The notes: generated by a model from the sequence alone, not told the origin. A DNA stretch of 64,000 nucleotides from Paracoccus maritimus (GCF_025195095.1 NZ_JANAVZ010000008.1:124001-188000); one strand, 5' to 3'. Shown: positions 36,670 through 48,049, counted from the first letter of the stretch. Translations and numbers: made by a program.

Positions 36670-38004
36670 ATGGATTGGTTGCGTGCCTCGGCGGTCCAGC
36701 AGGGCCGGGCGATCATGGCCGGGCTTCTTGACCCGATCGACCAGACCGAAGCCTATCTTGATGCGGCCAGGGCCCATCCTGACGGCAAGCGGATCTACGC
36801 ACGTCTGACCGCGGCGCGTGCCCGATCCGAGGCGGTCGCGGCGCATGATCGTGCCAAGGTCGAGCTGCGCCACGGCATCCTTGACGGTGTGGCGATCAGC
36901 TGGAAGGACAATATCGACAGCGGCGGCACGGTGACCGAGGCCGGATCCAGGCTTCTGGAGGCGCGGGTTCCGCGCAAGGACGCAACCGTGCTGGCGCGAT
37001 GCGCCCGGAGCGGGCTGGTCTGTCTGGGCAAGACCCACATGACCGAGCTGGCATTTTCCGGTCTGGGGCTGAACCCGAATACAGCGACTCCGCCCAATGG
37101 TCTGGACCCGGCGCTTGCTCCGGGCGGATCGTCCTCGGGCGCGGCGGTGTCGGTGGCGCTGGGTCTGGCGGCGGCAGCGATCGGGTCGGATACCGGCGGC
37201 TCGATCCGGGTGCCTGCTGCGTGGAACGGGCTGGTGGGGTTCAAGCCGACCCATGACAGCCTGCCCGAGAAGGGCGTCGTGCCGCTGTGCCGCAAGTTTG
37301 ATGTGGTCGGGCCGATCGCCAGAACCGTCGAGGATTGTGCCGAATTGCTGGCGGTGATGGCGAACCGCAAGGCCGTCGATCTGCATGGCGCGCAGGCGTC
37401 CGGGCTGCGGCTGATGGTGCTGGACGGGCTGCCTTTCGACGATGCCGGCGAAGGTCCCGTGACCGCGTTTCAGGATGCGGTCCAGCGGCTTGCCCGTGCC
37501 GGCGCCCAGATAACCCATGTGGCGACCGAATGGCTGGACAAGGCGATGGCGCTGTCGCCGCAACTGTTCGCGCCGGAAGCCTATGGGATCTGGCGGGCAC
37601 AGATCGAAGATGCGCCCGAACTGATGTGGAACCCGATCCTTGAACGATTCCGCGGCGGTGCCGAGGTCAGCGCGCCAGACTATGTCGCGGCCTGGGAGCA
37701 ACTGGTCCGCATCCGCCGAAAATGGGTCAAGGACGTGGCGTCGTCATTCGATGCGGTGATCCTGCCGACGGTGCCGATCCTGCCTCCGGATGCAAAGCGG
37801 TTGATGGAGGACGAGGCGTATTTCGTCCGTGCCAACCTGCTGACCCTGCGCAATACAAGGATTGCAAACCTGTTGGGCCTGCCCGCGGCGACCCTGCCGA
37901 CGGGGCATCCGGGATGCGGGATCATGATGATGGGACATGCGGCGCGCGACGGCCATCTGCTGCGCGTGGCTGCCGCCGCCGAAGCTGCGCTGGACGCGGA
38001 CTGA
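36670..38004 (+). CDS. Amidase-signature family hydrolase
   Basis: 444 residues with the amidase signature: catalytic Lys in ISWKDNIDSGG near residue 78, and GGSSSGAAVSVALGLAAAAI with GSDTGGSIRVPAAWNGLVGF giving the Ser-cisSer-Lys triad. The substrate could be an amide, a carbamoyl compound or a Glu-tRNA-like ligand; no gatB/C context is present, so GatA is unlikely. Starts 2 bases after the DUF1674 gene. Converges on radC with 15 bases between. Confidence 0.85.
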   Translation: MDWLRASAVQQGRAIMAGLLDPIDQTEAYLDAARAHPDGKRIYARLTAARARSEAVAAHDRAKVELRHGILDGVAISWKDNIDSGGTVTEAGSRLLEARVPRKDATVLARCARSGLVCLGKTHMTELAFSGLGLNPNTATPPNGLDPALAPGGSSSGAAVSVALGLAAAAIGSDTGGSIRVPAAWNGLVGFKPTHDSLPEKGVVPLCRKFDVVGPIARTVEDCAELLAVMANRKAVDLHGAQASGLRLMVLDGLPFDDAGEGPVTAFQDAVQRLARAGAQITHVATEWLDKAMALSPQLFAPEAYGIWRAQIEDAPELMWNPILERFRGGAEVSAPDYVAAWEQLVRIRRKWVKDVASSFDAVILPTVPILPPDAKRLMEDEAYFVRANLLTLRNTRIANLLGLPAATLPTGHPGCGIMMMGHAARDGHLLRVAAAAEAALDAD

Positions 38005-38019
38005 CCGCCGCTCCGGCGC

Positions 38020-38805
38020 CTATAGCAGCCCTTCGGACCGAAAGCTGAGTTCGCGGGACTTTCCGATGATCAGGTGGTCGTGGACGGTGATGCCCATGCT
38101 GTCTGCCGCCCGTGCGACGCGCGCGGTCATGGTGATGTCCGAGTCTGATGGGGTCGGATCGCCCGAGGGGTGGTTGTGGACAAGGATCACGGCCGAGGCG
38201 TTCAGTTCCAATGCGCGCCGGATAATCTCTCGCGGATAGACAGGAACATGATCGACCGTTCCACGCCCCTGTTCCTCGTCCGCGATCAGCACGTTCTTGC
38301 GGTCCAGATACAGGACGCGAAACTGTTCGATCTCGCGATGCGCCATCGTCGTGTGACAGTAGTCAAGCAGTGCATCCCAGCCTGACAGGACAGGCCGGTT
38401 CATGATCCGGGCGCGCGATAGACGCTGTGCTGCCGCCTCGATGATCTTCAATTCGACAATGACCGCGGGACCGACCCCGTCGATTTCGGCCAGCCGGGCA
38501 GAAGGCGCCGATAGAACCCGGTTGAAGTCACCGAAACTGTCGATAAGTCGCCGGGCCAGCGGTTTGACATCCTGTCGCGGAATGGCGCGGAACAAGACCA
38601 GTTCCAGCATTTCGTAATCCGGCATCGCGGCCGCACCGCCCTGCATGAAACGGTCGCGAAGCCGCGCCCGGTGGTCGGCAAGATAGGATGGCGCACCCGC
38701 GCCATGCTTCCGCGCGGGCATGACCACGACTGGCGTCGCCACGTCATCGGAAGCGGGCGAGAACAAGGGCAGCGGCATTTCGCCAAAGGCGCGATTCTGG
38801 TCCAT
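38020..38805 (-). CDS. radC: RadC/JAB-domain protein
   Basis: 261 residues. The N-terminal helix-hairpin-helix-like region (MLELVLFRAIPRQDVKPLAR, then LAEIDGVGPAVIVELKIIEA) is followed by the JAMM/MPN metal motif near the C-terminus: VHNHPSGDPTPSDSD, with upstream FRVLYLDRKNVLIADEEQGR. Despite the name, a direct DNA-repair role for RadC is doubtful. ATG 38805 is used; the gene sits between the convergent amidase and the dnaJ end (58-base gap). Confidence 0.9.
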   Translation of the reverse strand: MDQNRAFGEMPLPLFSPASDDVATPVVVMPARKHGAGAPSYLADHRARLRDRFMQGGAAAMPDYEMLELVLFRAIPRQDVKPLARRLIDSFGDFNRVLSAPSARLAEIDGVGPAVIVELKIIEAAAQRLSRARIMNRPVLSGWDALLDYCHTTMAHREIEQFRVLYLDRKNVLIADEEQGRGTVDHVPVYPREIIRRALELNASAVILVHNHPSGDPTPSDSDITMTARVARAADSMGITVHDHLIIGKSRELSFRSEGLL

Positions 38806-38863
38806 GACGACAGTCTGGCGCGGCAGGGGTGAAGAAAGCGTTAACGCCTGCCGCGCCGTGCCA

Positions 38864-40030
38864 TCATCGTGTCATGTCGTCCCAGAAGCCTTTGACTTTC
38901 TTGAAGAAGCTGTCGGATTGCGGGCTGTTGTCGGCTTGCACTGCCTCGAACTCTCGCAACAGTTCCTTTTGCCGGGTCGTCAGGTTGACCGGCGTCTCTA
39001 CCGCAAGTTCGATCAGCATGTCCCCGTGTTCACCGCCCGCACCCGCGCCGTGGCGCAACGGCGGCATGCCCTTGCCACGCAGACGCATCTGGCGGCCGGA
39101 CTGGCTGCCTGCGGGAACCTTGACGCGGGCGCGGCCGCCATCGATCGTCGGCACCTCGACCTCGCCGCCCAAGGCTGCCGTGGCCATGCCCACAGGCACC
39201 TGGCAGGCCAGCATCCTGCCGTCGCGGATGAAAATCTCGTGCTCCTGCACCTCGATGAAGATATACAGATCGCCCGCAGGACCGCCGCGCAGCCCGGCCT
39301 CGCCTTCGCCAGCCAGGCGGATGCGGGTGCCGGTTTCGACGCCGGCGGGGATATTCACCGACAGCGTGCGGTCCTTTTCGATCCGGCCGGCACCGTGGCA
39401 TGCCTTGCAGGGGTTCTTGACGATCTGGCCCGCGCCGCCGCAGGTCGGGCAGCTGCGTTCGACGGTGAAAAAACCCTGCTGCGCGCGCACCTTGCCCATC
39501 CCGGCACAGGTCGGGCATGTCGCCGGCTGGGTGGCGCCTTCGGCACCCGTCCCCTCGCATTCCTCGCAAGCGGCCGAGCCGCGGACGGAAATGGTCTTCT
39601 GCAGGCCCCTGTAGGCGTCTTCCAGCGACACATGCAGGTTATAGCGCAGATCCTGGCCACGCTGCGCCCGCGAACGGCCGCCGCCCGGGCCGCGCCGTCC
39701 CATCATGTCGCCGAAAAGATCCTCGAACACATCCGCGAAGGCGCTTCCGAAATCGCCCGGATGGCCGCCACGCGCGCCGCCGAACCCGCCGCCCATGCCG
39801 CCATTCTCGAACGCGGCGTGGCCGAAGCGATCATAGGCCGCCTTCTTCTGGTCGTCCTTCAGGCAGTCATAGGCTTCGTTGACTTCCTTGAAGCGTGCCT
39901 CGGACTGGCTGTCGTCCTTGTTGCGGTCTGGGTGAAGCTCTTTCGCCTTGCCGCGATAGGCTTTCTTGATTTCTTCCGACGAGGCCCCGCGGGTGACGCC
40001 CAGAACCTCGTAATAGCAACGCTTGGCCAT
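38864..40030 (-). CDS. dnaJ: Chaperone protein DnaJ
   Basis: Hsp40 co-chaperone that stimulates DnaK ATPase. 388 residues. The J domain has HPD at 33–35, a Gly/Phe region follows ([20 protein letters not shown]), then four zinc-binding CxxCxGxG repeats ([32 protein letters not shown]), and the C-terminal substrate domain. ATG 40030 is preceded by AGGAAA. It lies 79 bases after dnaK on the same strand with a hairpin between them, the usual dnaKJ arrangement. Confidence 0.97.
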   Translation of the reverse strand: MAKRCYYEVLGVTRGASSEEIKKAYRGKAKELHPDRNKDDSQSEARFKEVNEAYDCLKDDQKKAAYDRFGHAAFENGGMGGGFGGARGGHPGDFGSAFADVFEDLFGDMMGRRGPGGGRSRAQRGQDLRYNLHVSLEDAYRGLQKTISVRGSAACEECEGTGAEGATQPATCPTCAGMGKVRAQQGFFTVERSCPTCGGAGQIVKNPCKACHGAGRIEKDRTLSVNIPAGVETGTRIRLAGEGEAGLRGGPAGDLYIFIEVQEHEIFIRDGRMLACQVPVGMATAALGGEVEVPTIDGGRARVKVPAGSQSGRQMRLRGKGMPPLRHGAGAGGEHGDMLIELAVETPVNLTTRQKELLREFEAVQADNSPQSDSFFKKVKGFWDDMTR

Positions 40031-40060
40031 GTGGTTTCCTGTTCACTTCCCCAAGAAGGA

Positions 40061-40090
40061 GGGCCGGCCCGCTGGTTGGCGGACCGGCCC
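40061..40090 (-). terminator. Hairpin between dnaK and dnaJ (possible attenuator)
   Basis: GGGCCGGCCCGC and GCGGACCGGCCC pair over 12 positions with one mismatch and a 6-base loop. It lies 19 bases after the dnaK stop in the 79-base dnaK–dnaJ gap. Without a T-run it may act as partial terminator or mRNA stabiliser, lowering DnaJ relative to DnaK. Confidence 0.5.
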
Positions 40091-40109
40091 GGACGGGGTG
40101 CGGCCCGGA

Positions 40110-42026
<1,917 letters not shown>

Positions 42027-42138
42027 GAGTTTCTAACCTCTCTTGCGGCGATATCTTGGGCTGTGGGTCCGTTGCGGCCCCCGCAGTCCGATCCCAGTGA
42101 TTGTTCAGCTCCGGACATGCCCGGAGGCTTCGGGGGTG

Positions 42139-42167
42139 TATATAGGGATGGTTTTCAGGCCCGCAAG
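42139..42167 (-). promoter_or_regulatory. RpoH (sigma-32) type heat-shock promoter of dnaK
   Basis: On the minus strand, CTTGCG (42167–42162) and CCCTATATA (42147–42139) are 14 bases apart. This agrees with the RpoH consensus CTTG, 13–15 bases, CCCxATxT. It lies about 113 bases before the dnaK ATG. No CIRCE element was seen, consistent with sigma-32 control. Confidence 0.75.
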
Positions 42168-42231
42168 CGTCCCGCCGGACCAAATTGCATGGCATTTCGA
42201 CCGAAACCTGCCGGATGCGAACCGAACAGGC

Positions 42232-43137
42232 CTAATGTCCAGCGCTCCAGCTGAGCGATTCGTATTTGCGGGTGGTAAAGTTGATCAGCAGGCCCAGCAT
42301 CATCGCCGCAAGCGAAAACCAGATCGCATAATAGGGGTCGGTTTTCTGTGGCGTGTAGTTCACGAAGATATCGCCGCGGGCCTGGTCGATGATGTGGAAC
42401 AGCGGGTTCCAGATAAACCACGGTAGCATGAAATTCGGCAGAACATTTGCGACGAACATCTTGCCCGACGCGAACATGTTGATGCGCTGATAGACCGTGG
42501 TCAGCAGTTGCGACGCCTTGGGCGCCCAAGGCCGGATGCCCAGAAACACCAGCCCGACACATGCGCCCGAAAACCATGCCTGCAGGTACATCGCCACGCA
42601 GCCTACCGGATGGGCCAGTGTCACCGGATTGAGCAGCACATTGTAGAGTCCAAGAATGGCAAGGATGCTGATCGTCTGCCGATACAACACCGTCAGAGCC
42701 GCCGCGGCGATCAGCACCGCGGGATTAAGGGGCTCGTGCTGGGTAAGCCCCCCGGATACGGAATGGCTGCTGGCCACGGCCCCGACGGTTTTCACATGCG
42801 TCATGAACAGGAAAATGCCCGACATGATGTACATCATGAAGTCGCCACGGATCGGCGATTGCCGGATGCCGATCACCAGGAAGATCAGCAGGAATGCAGC
42901 CATGAACACAACGGTCTGCAGGATGGTCAGCAGCAGCCCGATGATCGGGTTCCGGTGATCGGTCCGCAGGTTATAGACCGTCTGGTGATAGATCAGCGCC
43001 AGCGTCGTGCCGGCGGCTTGTATCAGGTTCTGGTTGCGGCGCTGGATAAACAATCTTCGGGTCCGTTCGTGGTATCCTTGCGGTGCTGCCCGTGTCGGGT
43101 TGGAAAGGCTGCGGAAGGACCGGAAAAGGTCGCGCAT
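42232..43137 (-). CDS. ABC-2 type polysaccharide export permease (KpsM-like)
   Basis: 301 residues. A basic N-terminal cytoplasmic segment (RRLFIQRRNQNLIQAAGTTL) is followed by about six membrane helices, including PIIGLLLTILQTVVFMAAFL, GIFLFMTHVKTVG and MFVANVLPNFMLPWFIWNPL. The end NPLFHIIDQARGDIFVNYTP matches KpsM/Wzm-type permeases that export capsule or O-polysaccharide. No ATP-binding partner (KpsT) or KpsE/D is beside it in the window. I use ATG 43137 (MRDLFRSFR); the 19 upstream residues are unlikely. Divergent from cysQ. Confidence 0.83.
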   Translation of the reverse strand: MRDLFRSFRSLSNPTRAAPQGYHERTRRLFIQRRNQNLIQAAGTTLALIYHQTVYNLRTDHRNPIIGLLLTILQTVVFMAAFLLIFLVIGIRQSPIRGDFMMYIMSGIFLFMTHVKTVGAVASSHSVSGGLTQHEPLNPAVLIAAAALTVLYRQTISILAILGLYNVLLNPVTLAHPVGCVAMYLQAWFSGACVGLVFLGIRPWAPKASQLLTTVYQRINMFASGKMFVANVLPNFMLPWFIWNPLFHIIDQARGDIFVNYTPQKTDPYYAIWFSLAAMMLGLLINFTTRKYESLSWSAGH

Positions 43138-43238
43138 GACGGGTGCTTGCCCAAGCCTTTCATGGCGATCATAAGGGGGCGCGGCCGGTCGCACAATCGT
43201 GCGGAGGCGTCGGGGCGACAGATGGGAAGGAAAACTGG

Positions 43239-44036
43239 ATGCAATTTGATCGACTGACCACCGAGATGCGCCGTCTCGCCCTTCAGGCCGGGGCCCGGAT
43301 CATGGAGATCTACGAGGCCGACGATTTCGAGGTTCGCGCGAAATCGGACGATTCTCCCGTGACCGAGGCTGACGAGGCCGCAGACGCGCTGATCGCCGCC
43401 GGGCTGCGAGAGGCATTTCCCGATCTTCCGCTGGTCACCGAAGAGCAGGCGGCGACACATGGTCAGGCGGTTTCCACGTTCCTGATCGTCGATCCGCTGG
43501 ACGGGACCAAGGAATTCGTTCAGCGCCGTGGCGATTTCACCGTAAATATTGCCTATGTCGAAAACGGTGTGCCGATTCGCGGCGTTGTCTATGCCCCCGC
43601 CAAGGGACGGCTTTTCTACACCATCGCGGATGGCCGCTCGGTAGAAGAGCGCGGCCCGTTCGGTGAGCAACCGGGCGAGACCCAGTCGGTCGGGGTGAAC
43701 CCGATGCCTGACAATCGCGGGCTGATGGTTGTCGCCTCGAAATCGCATCGTGACGAGGCGACGGATGCCTATATCGCGCAGTACGGGGTGCGCGACATGA
43801 CCAGTGCCGGATCTTCGCTGAAATTCTGCCTTGTGGCGACCGGCGAGGCGGATCTGTATCCGCGTCTTGGCCGCACGATGGAATGGGACACGGCCGCCGG
43901 TGACGCGGTGTTGCGCGGCGCCGGTGGCGAGGTCGTGCGTTTCGACGATCATAGGCCGCTTGCCTATGGAAAGCCCGGTTTCGAGAACCCGTTCTTCATC
44001 GCCTATGCTCCGGGCGTGCTGCTGGCGAAGGCCTGA
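43239..44036 (+). CDS. cysQ: 3'(2'),5'-bisphosphate nucleotidase CysQ
   Basis: Removes PAP, the by-product of PAPS-dependent sulfation and sulfate reduction, giving AMP. 265 residues of the inositol-monophosphatase fold: metal-site motifs LVTEEQA, DPLDGTKEFVQRRGDF and WDTAAGDAVLRGAGG. SDDSPVTEADEAAD is the typical N-terminal loop. ATG 43239 is preceded by GGGAAGG. It lies 5 bases before kdsB, and its link to the sulfotransferase 7 kb downstream makes a role in polysaccharide sulfation likely. Confidence 0.92.
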   Translation: MQFDRLTTEMRRLALQAGARIMEIYEADDFEVRAKSDDSPVTEADEAADALIAAGLREAFPDLPLVTEEQAATHGQAVSTFLIVDPLDGTKEFVQRRGDFTVNIAYVENGVPIRGVVYAPAKGRLFYTIADGRSVEERGPFGEQPGETQSVGVNPMPDNRGLMVVASKSHRDEATDAYIAQYGVRDMTSAGSSLKFCLVATGEADLYPRLGRTMEWDTAAGDAVLRGAGGEVVRFDDHRPLAYGKPGFENPFFIAYAPGVLLAKA

Positions 44037-44041
44037 TCCGG

Positions 44042-44842
44042 ATGTCGGTCCTTGTCGTCATACCCGCCCGCCACGCCTCGACCCGCTATCCCGGCAAGCC
44101 GCTTGTTGATCTGACCGGGGCGTCGGGCAGAAAACGCAGCCTGATCCGGCGCAGCTGGGACGCCGCGATGACGGTCAGTGGCGTGGATCAGGTCGTCGTC
44201 GCGACGGATGATGACCGCATTCGGGACCACGCGGAAGGCTTTGGCGCACAGGTGGTCATGACATCCACCTTGTGCCGCAACGGTACCGAGCGTTGTGCCG
44301 AAGCAGTTGCCAATCTTGGCCTGTCGCCCGAGATCGTCGTCAACTTGCAGGGTGACGCGCCGCTGACCCCGGCTTGGTTCGTCGAGGACCTGATCGCAGG
44401 GCTGCGCGCCGATGCGCGGGCCGAGGTCGCGACGCCGGTGTTGCGTTGTTCCGGGCGGATGCGGGCCGATCTGATCGCAGATCGCATGGCTGGTCGGGTC
44501 GGTGGTACCACCGCTGTCTTCGGCCATGACCGGCAGGCGCTGTATTTTTCAAAGGAAGTCGTCCCATTCGCTGCCGGCGAATTCGGCGATAATCAGCCTA
44601 GCCCGGTGTTTCACCATGTCGGCGTCTATGCCTATCGACCCGCCGCGCTGACCGCTTACGCGGATTGGCCAGAAGGGCCGCTGGAACAGCTGGAAGGACT
44701 TGAACAGTTGCGTTTCCTTGAAAGGGGGCGGCGCATCCTGTGTGTGGAGGTCGAAGCGCGTGGACGACAATTTTGGGAACTGAACAATCCCGAGGATGTT
44801 GCGAGGATCGAAGAGATGATGCGCGAGATGCGCATCGAGTGA
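44042..44842 (+). CDS. kdsB: 3-deoxy-manno-octulosonate cytidylyltransferase (CMP-Kdo synthetase)
   Basis: Activates Kdo with CTP for lipopolysaccharide core or capsule linkers. 266 residues: VIPARHASTRYPGKPL nucleotide-binding start, VVVATDDDRIRDHAEGFG, NGTERCAEAV and VNLQGDAPL with the metal-binding Asp. FHHVGVYAYRPAAL is the Kdo-binding region. A second, capsule-specific enzyme of this type (KpsU) is common in group 2 capsule loci, so the proximity to the KpsM-like permease is notable. Starts 5 bases after cysQ. Confidence 0.92.
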   Translation: MSVLVVIPARHASTRYPGKPLVDLTGASGRKRSLIRRSWDAAMTVSGVDQVVVATDDDRIRDHAEGFGAQVVMTSTLCRNGTERCAEAVANLGLSPEIVVNLQGDAPLTPAWFVEDLIAGLRADARAEVATPVLRCSGRMRADLIADRMAGRVGGTTAVFGHDRQALYFSKEVVPFAAGEFGDNQPSPVFHHVGVYAYRPAALTAYADWPEGPLEQLEGLEQLRFLERGRRILCVEVEARGRQFWELNNPEDVARIEEMMREMRIE

Positions 44843-45025
44843 ACCAAGTGCGGGAAAAGCGGTGATGCGAACTGGATCGGCGAATGTCCGTCGAAATGAA
44901 CCGAATGGGTTGGCGTGCCCCCGTCCAAGGCAGTATCCTGAGCCTTGCGTCCGCACGCCGTCCGCGCTGTGTTTTGCGCTGCCGCCACGTCTGTCGTCCT
45001 TGAACAGGAACAAAGGTATTCATCA

Positions 45026-45922
45026 ATGAGTCGCAAGGTAACAAAGGCCATTTTCCCCGTGGCCGGTCTGGGGACACGCTTTCTTCCCGCCACGAAGAGC
45101 ATCCCGAAAGAAATCATGACGCTGGTGGACAGGCCGTTGATTCAATATGCGATCGACGAGGCGCGTGCCGCAGGCATCAAGGAATTCATCTTCGTTACCT
45201 CGCGCGGCAAGGGCGCGCTTGAAGACTATTTCGACCATGCGCACGAACTGGAATCCAGCCTGAAGAAATCTGGCAAGACCGAGCTTCTGGACGTATTGCG
45301 GTCAACGAATATGGAATCGGGTGCCATCGCCTATATCCGGCAGCACAAGGCGCTTGGCCTCGGCCACGCCGTATGGTGTGCCCGCCGTCTGGTCAATGAG
45401 GATGAACCCTTCGCGGTGATCCTGACGGATGACGTCATCATGGGCGAGCCACCCTGCCTTCAGCAGATGATCGAAGCCTATCGGGAGACGGGCGGCAGCA
45501 TGGTTGCCACGATGGAGGTCGCGCCCGAAAAGGCGCAGTCCTATGGTGTGCTGGATGTCAGCGAGGACATGGGCGCCATCGTCAAGGCCCGGGGCATGGT
45601 CGAGAAACCGGCACCGGGAACCGCGCCCTCGAATCTTGCAGTCATCGGTCGCTATATCCTTGCCCCGACGGTCATGCAGAACCTCAACAAGCTGAAGGCC
45701 GGTTCCGGTGGCGAGATCCAGCTGACCGATGCCATCGCGGACGAAATTGCCGCCGATCGGGGCGTGTATGGCCTGCGCTTCCGCGGGCAACGGTTCGATT
45801 GCGGCTCGAAGGCAGGGTTCCTGCAGGCGACCGTCGCCTTCGGGCTGGAGCGGGACGAATTGCGGGAAGAGTTTTCCGAATATCTCAGCGATGTCGTCAC
45901 CGCGCGGCGCGCGGCGGAGTAA
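45026..45922 (+). CDS. galU: UTP–glucose-1-phosphate uridylyltransferase
   Basis: Makes UDP-glucose from glucose-1-phosphate and UTP. 298 residues: FPVAGLGTRFLPATKSIPKE nucleotide-binding signature, DRPLIQYAIDEA, and the C-terminal RGQRFDCGSKAGFLQATVAF. ATG 45026 (MSRKV) chosen over the earlier in-frame start at 44945, which has no family similarity. A 183-base gap separates it from kdsB, so it may have its own promoter; galE follows after 3 bases. Supplies substrate for the glycosyltransferases downstream. Confidence 0.95.
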   Translation: MSRKVTKAIFPVAGLGTRFLPATKSIPKEIMTLVDRPLIQYAIDEARAAGIKEFIFVTSRGKGALEDYFDHAHELESSLKKSGKTELLDVLRSTNMESGAIAYIRQHKALGLGHAVWCARRLVNEDEPFAVILTDDVIMGEPPCLQQMIEAYRETGGSMVATMEVAPEKAQSYGVLDVSEDMGAIVKARGMVEKPAPGTAPSNLAVIGRYILAPTVMQNLNKLKAGSGGEIQLTDAIADEIAADRGVYGLRFRGQRFDCGSKAGFLQATVAFGLERDELREEFSEYLSDVVTARRAAE

Positions 45923-45925
45923 GCC

Positions 45926-46912
45926 ATGACGGGGAAGGTCCTCGTGACCGGCGGCGCCGGTTATATCGGCTCGCATGCCTGCAAGGCACTGGCGGCTGCA
46001 GGACTTGTTCCGGTGACGTTCGACAATCTGTCGACGGGCTGGCGAGATGCGGTCAAGTTCGGCCCACTGGTCCAGGGCGATCTGCTGGATCGTGCCGCGC
46101 TGGATAGGGCATTCGCTGAACATCGGCCCGTCGCCGTTCTGCATTTCGCGGCGCTCAGCCAGGTGGGCGAGGCAATGGCCGAGCCTGGCCGATACTGGCG
46201 CAACAATGTCGCAGGGTCGCTGAACCTGATCGAGGCGGCTGTCGAGGCGGGATGTCTGGATTTTGTCTTCAGTTCGACCTGCGCGACCTATGGTGACCGC
46301 GACGGCGAGGTTTTGGACGAGGATACGCCTCAAGCACCCCTGAACGCCTATGGCGCCTCCAAACGCGCGATCGAGGATATGCTGGTCGATTTTGGCGCGG
46401 CCCACGGCTTGCGGCATGTCATTTTTCGCTATTTCAACGTCGCGGGCGCCGATCCCGACGCCGAGATCGGAGAATTTCACCGGCCCGAGACGCATCTGAT
46501 CCCGCTGATTCTGGATGCGGTGGATGGAAAGCGCGCGGCGCTGACCATTCACGGCACCGACTATCCGACACCGGACGGAACCTGCATTCGCGACTATGTG
46601 CATGTCATGGATCTGGTTGATGCCCATGTTGCCGGGCTGGAGTGGCTGCGTTCTGGCAAGGGCAGCCAGGTGTTCTGCCTTGGAACCGGCGATGGGTTTT
46701 CGGTGCGCGAAGTCGTCGATGCGACAAGGCATGTCACCAATCGGACGGTTCCCATGCAGGACGGGCCGCGCAGGGGCGGCGACGCCGTGAAGCTTGTGTG
46801 CGGCAGCCAGAGGGCGAAGGCCGAACTGGGCTGGCATCCCGCGCGCTCGACCATGAAGCAGATGATCGGCGACGCTTGGCGGTGGCACCAGAACGGCCAC
46901 TACGAGCGCTAA
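45926..46912 (+). CDS. galE: UDP-glucose 4-epimerase
   Basis: Interconverts UDP-glucose and UDP-galactose with bound NAD. 328 residues: GGAGYIGSHACKAL Rossmann start, FSSTCATYGD with the catalytic Ser/Thr region, YGASKRAIE giving Tyr and Lys of YxxxK, and the conserved VAGADPD loop. CIRDYVHVMDL lies near the C-terminal part. Starts 3 bases after galU and is followed by a glycosyltransferase after one base, so the sugar supply and transfer genes form one run. Confidence 0.94.
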   Translation: MTGKVLVTGGAGYIGSHACKALAAAGLVPVTFDNLSTGWRDAVKFGPLVQGDLLDRAALDRAFAEHRPVAVLHFAALSQVGEAMAEPGRYWRNNVAGSLNLIEAAVEAGCLDFVFSSTCATYGDRDGEVLDEDTPQAPLNAYGASKRAIEDMLVDFGAAHGLRHVIFRYFNVAGADPDAEIGEFHRPETHLIPLILDAVDGKRAALTIHGTDYPTPDGTCIRDYVHVMDLVDAHVAGLEWLRSGKGSQVFCLGTGDGFSVREVVDATRHVTNRTVPMQDGPRRGGDAVKLVCGSQRAKAELGWHPARSTMKQMIGDAWRWHQNGHYER

Positions 46913-46913
46913 G

Positions 46914-47963
46914 ATGGAACGGGGCCGGCTGCGCACGGCATGGTCGGCCTATCGGCTGCGCTGGAAGCGGCGCGAACTGATCTGGCGCGCGATCAGGTCA
47001 GGTCGCAAACTGTCGCCGCTTGCCGACCGCACCGCCGCGATTCGCAGCGATGACATTCTGTTATTCGCCACGATGCGGAACGAGGCGCGCCGTCTGCCCG
47101 AGTTCATGGATCATTATCGCGCGCTTGGCGTGCGTCATTTCCTGATAGTTGACAACGACAGCAGCGACGGTTCAGCCGACCTGCTTCGCGGGCAAGGCGA
47201 TGTGTCGCTGTGGCGTGCGACCGGCAGTTACCGCGACAGCCGGTTCGGCATGGACTGGCTGGGTGCCTTGCTGTTCCGCCATGGCATCGGACATTGGTGC
47301 TTGACGGTGGATCTGGACGAGTTGCTTGTCTATCCCGGCTGCCAGACGCGGGATCTGGCGGAATTGACCGCCGATCTGGTCTCGCGGCGCGCCGAGGCGA
47401 TGGGTGCGCTGATGCTGGATCTGTATCCACGCGGGCCGCTGGATCGTCCGGACGCAACGGAAAAGGCCGCGCTGACAGAACAACTGCCGTTCTTCGATGC
47501 GGGTCCATATCGCTGTCGGATACAGCAACCCAAACGCAATCGCTGGGTGCAGGGTGGGCCGCGCGAGCGGGCGTTCTTCGCCGATGACCCAAGGCGCGCG
47601 CCGACGCTGAACAAGCTGCCGTTGGTGCGCTGGCAGCGCGGCTATGTCTATGTCAACTCGACCCATTCCATGCTGCCGCCGCGGCTGAACGATCTATATG
47701 ACGGGCCGGGCGATCCGCGTCTGTCAGGCGTGCTGCTGCATGGAAAGTTCCTGCCAGAGATCGTTGCGAAATCCCAAGAGGAACTGACGCGACGCCAGCA
47801 TTTCGCCGATCCCGACGCGTATGCAGACTATCATCGCGCCCTGACGGATGCGCCAGTGCTGTGGCATGCGGGCTCGGTTAGGTACGAGAACCCTGCGCAA
47901 TTGCAGGCATTGGGTCTGATGAGTGCAGGCGATTTCGTAACGGCTAACACTCACAACAGGTGA
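46914..47963 (+). CDS. Family-2-like glycosyltransferase, paralogue A
   Basis: 349 residues. A GT-A type fold is indicated by FATMRNEARRLPEFMDHYRA, FLIVDNDSSDGSADLL and the metal-binding DLDELLVYP, as in the PF13704-type glycosyltransferases. The basic N-terminus has WSAYRLRWKRRELIWRAIRS. No membrane helix. Donor and acceptor unknown. The next gene encodes a clear paralogue of nearly equal length, with an identical 36-residue spacing before the shared ADRTA motif. Starts one base after galE. Confidence 0.82.
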   Translation: MERGRLRTAWSAYRLRWKRRELIWRAIRSGRKLSPLADRTAAIRSDDILLFATMRNEARRLPEFMDHYRALGVRHFLIVDNDSSDGSADLLRGQGDVSLWRATGSYRDSRFGMDWLGALLFRHGIGHWCLTVDLDELLVYPGCQTRDLAELTADLVSRRAEAMGALMLDLYPRGPLDRPDATEKAALTEQLPFFDAGPYRCRIQQPKRNRWVQGGPRERAFFADDPRRAPTLNKLPLVRWQRGYVYVNSTHSMLPPRLNDLYDGPGDPRLSGVLLHGKFLPEIVAKSQEELTRRQHFADPDAYADYHRALTDAPVLWHAGSVRYENPAQLQALGLMSAGDFVTANTHNR

Positions 47964-48049
47964 AAACTCTTGCCAAATCGCGGCTGAAACCGCATGTCGG
48001 GGGCCATGATCCTGAAGGCCAGACTTCCTGCAAGAACGGGCATTTCCAG

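Noticed and set aside
36670..38004. GatA subunit of Glu-tRNA amidotransferase
   Set aside because: The amidase signature is present, but gatB and gatC are absent nearby and the N-terminal sequence is not GatA-like.
42027..42231. CIRCE (HrcA) operator upstream of dnaK
   Set aside because: No TTAGCACTC-type inverted repeat is present; the sigma-32-type promoter explains regulation.
47960..48049. GTG start at 47960 for the second glycosyltransferase
   Set aside because: It gives a neat 4-base overlap, but the added 30 residues have no counterpart in the paralogue, whose N-terminus aligns from 48050.
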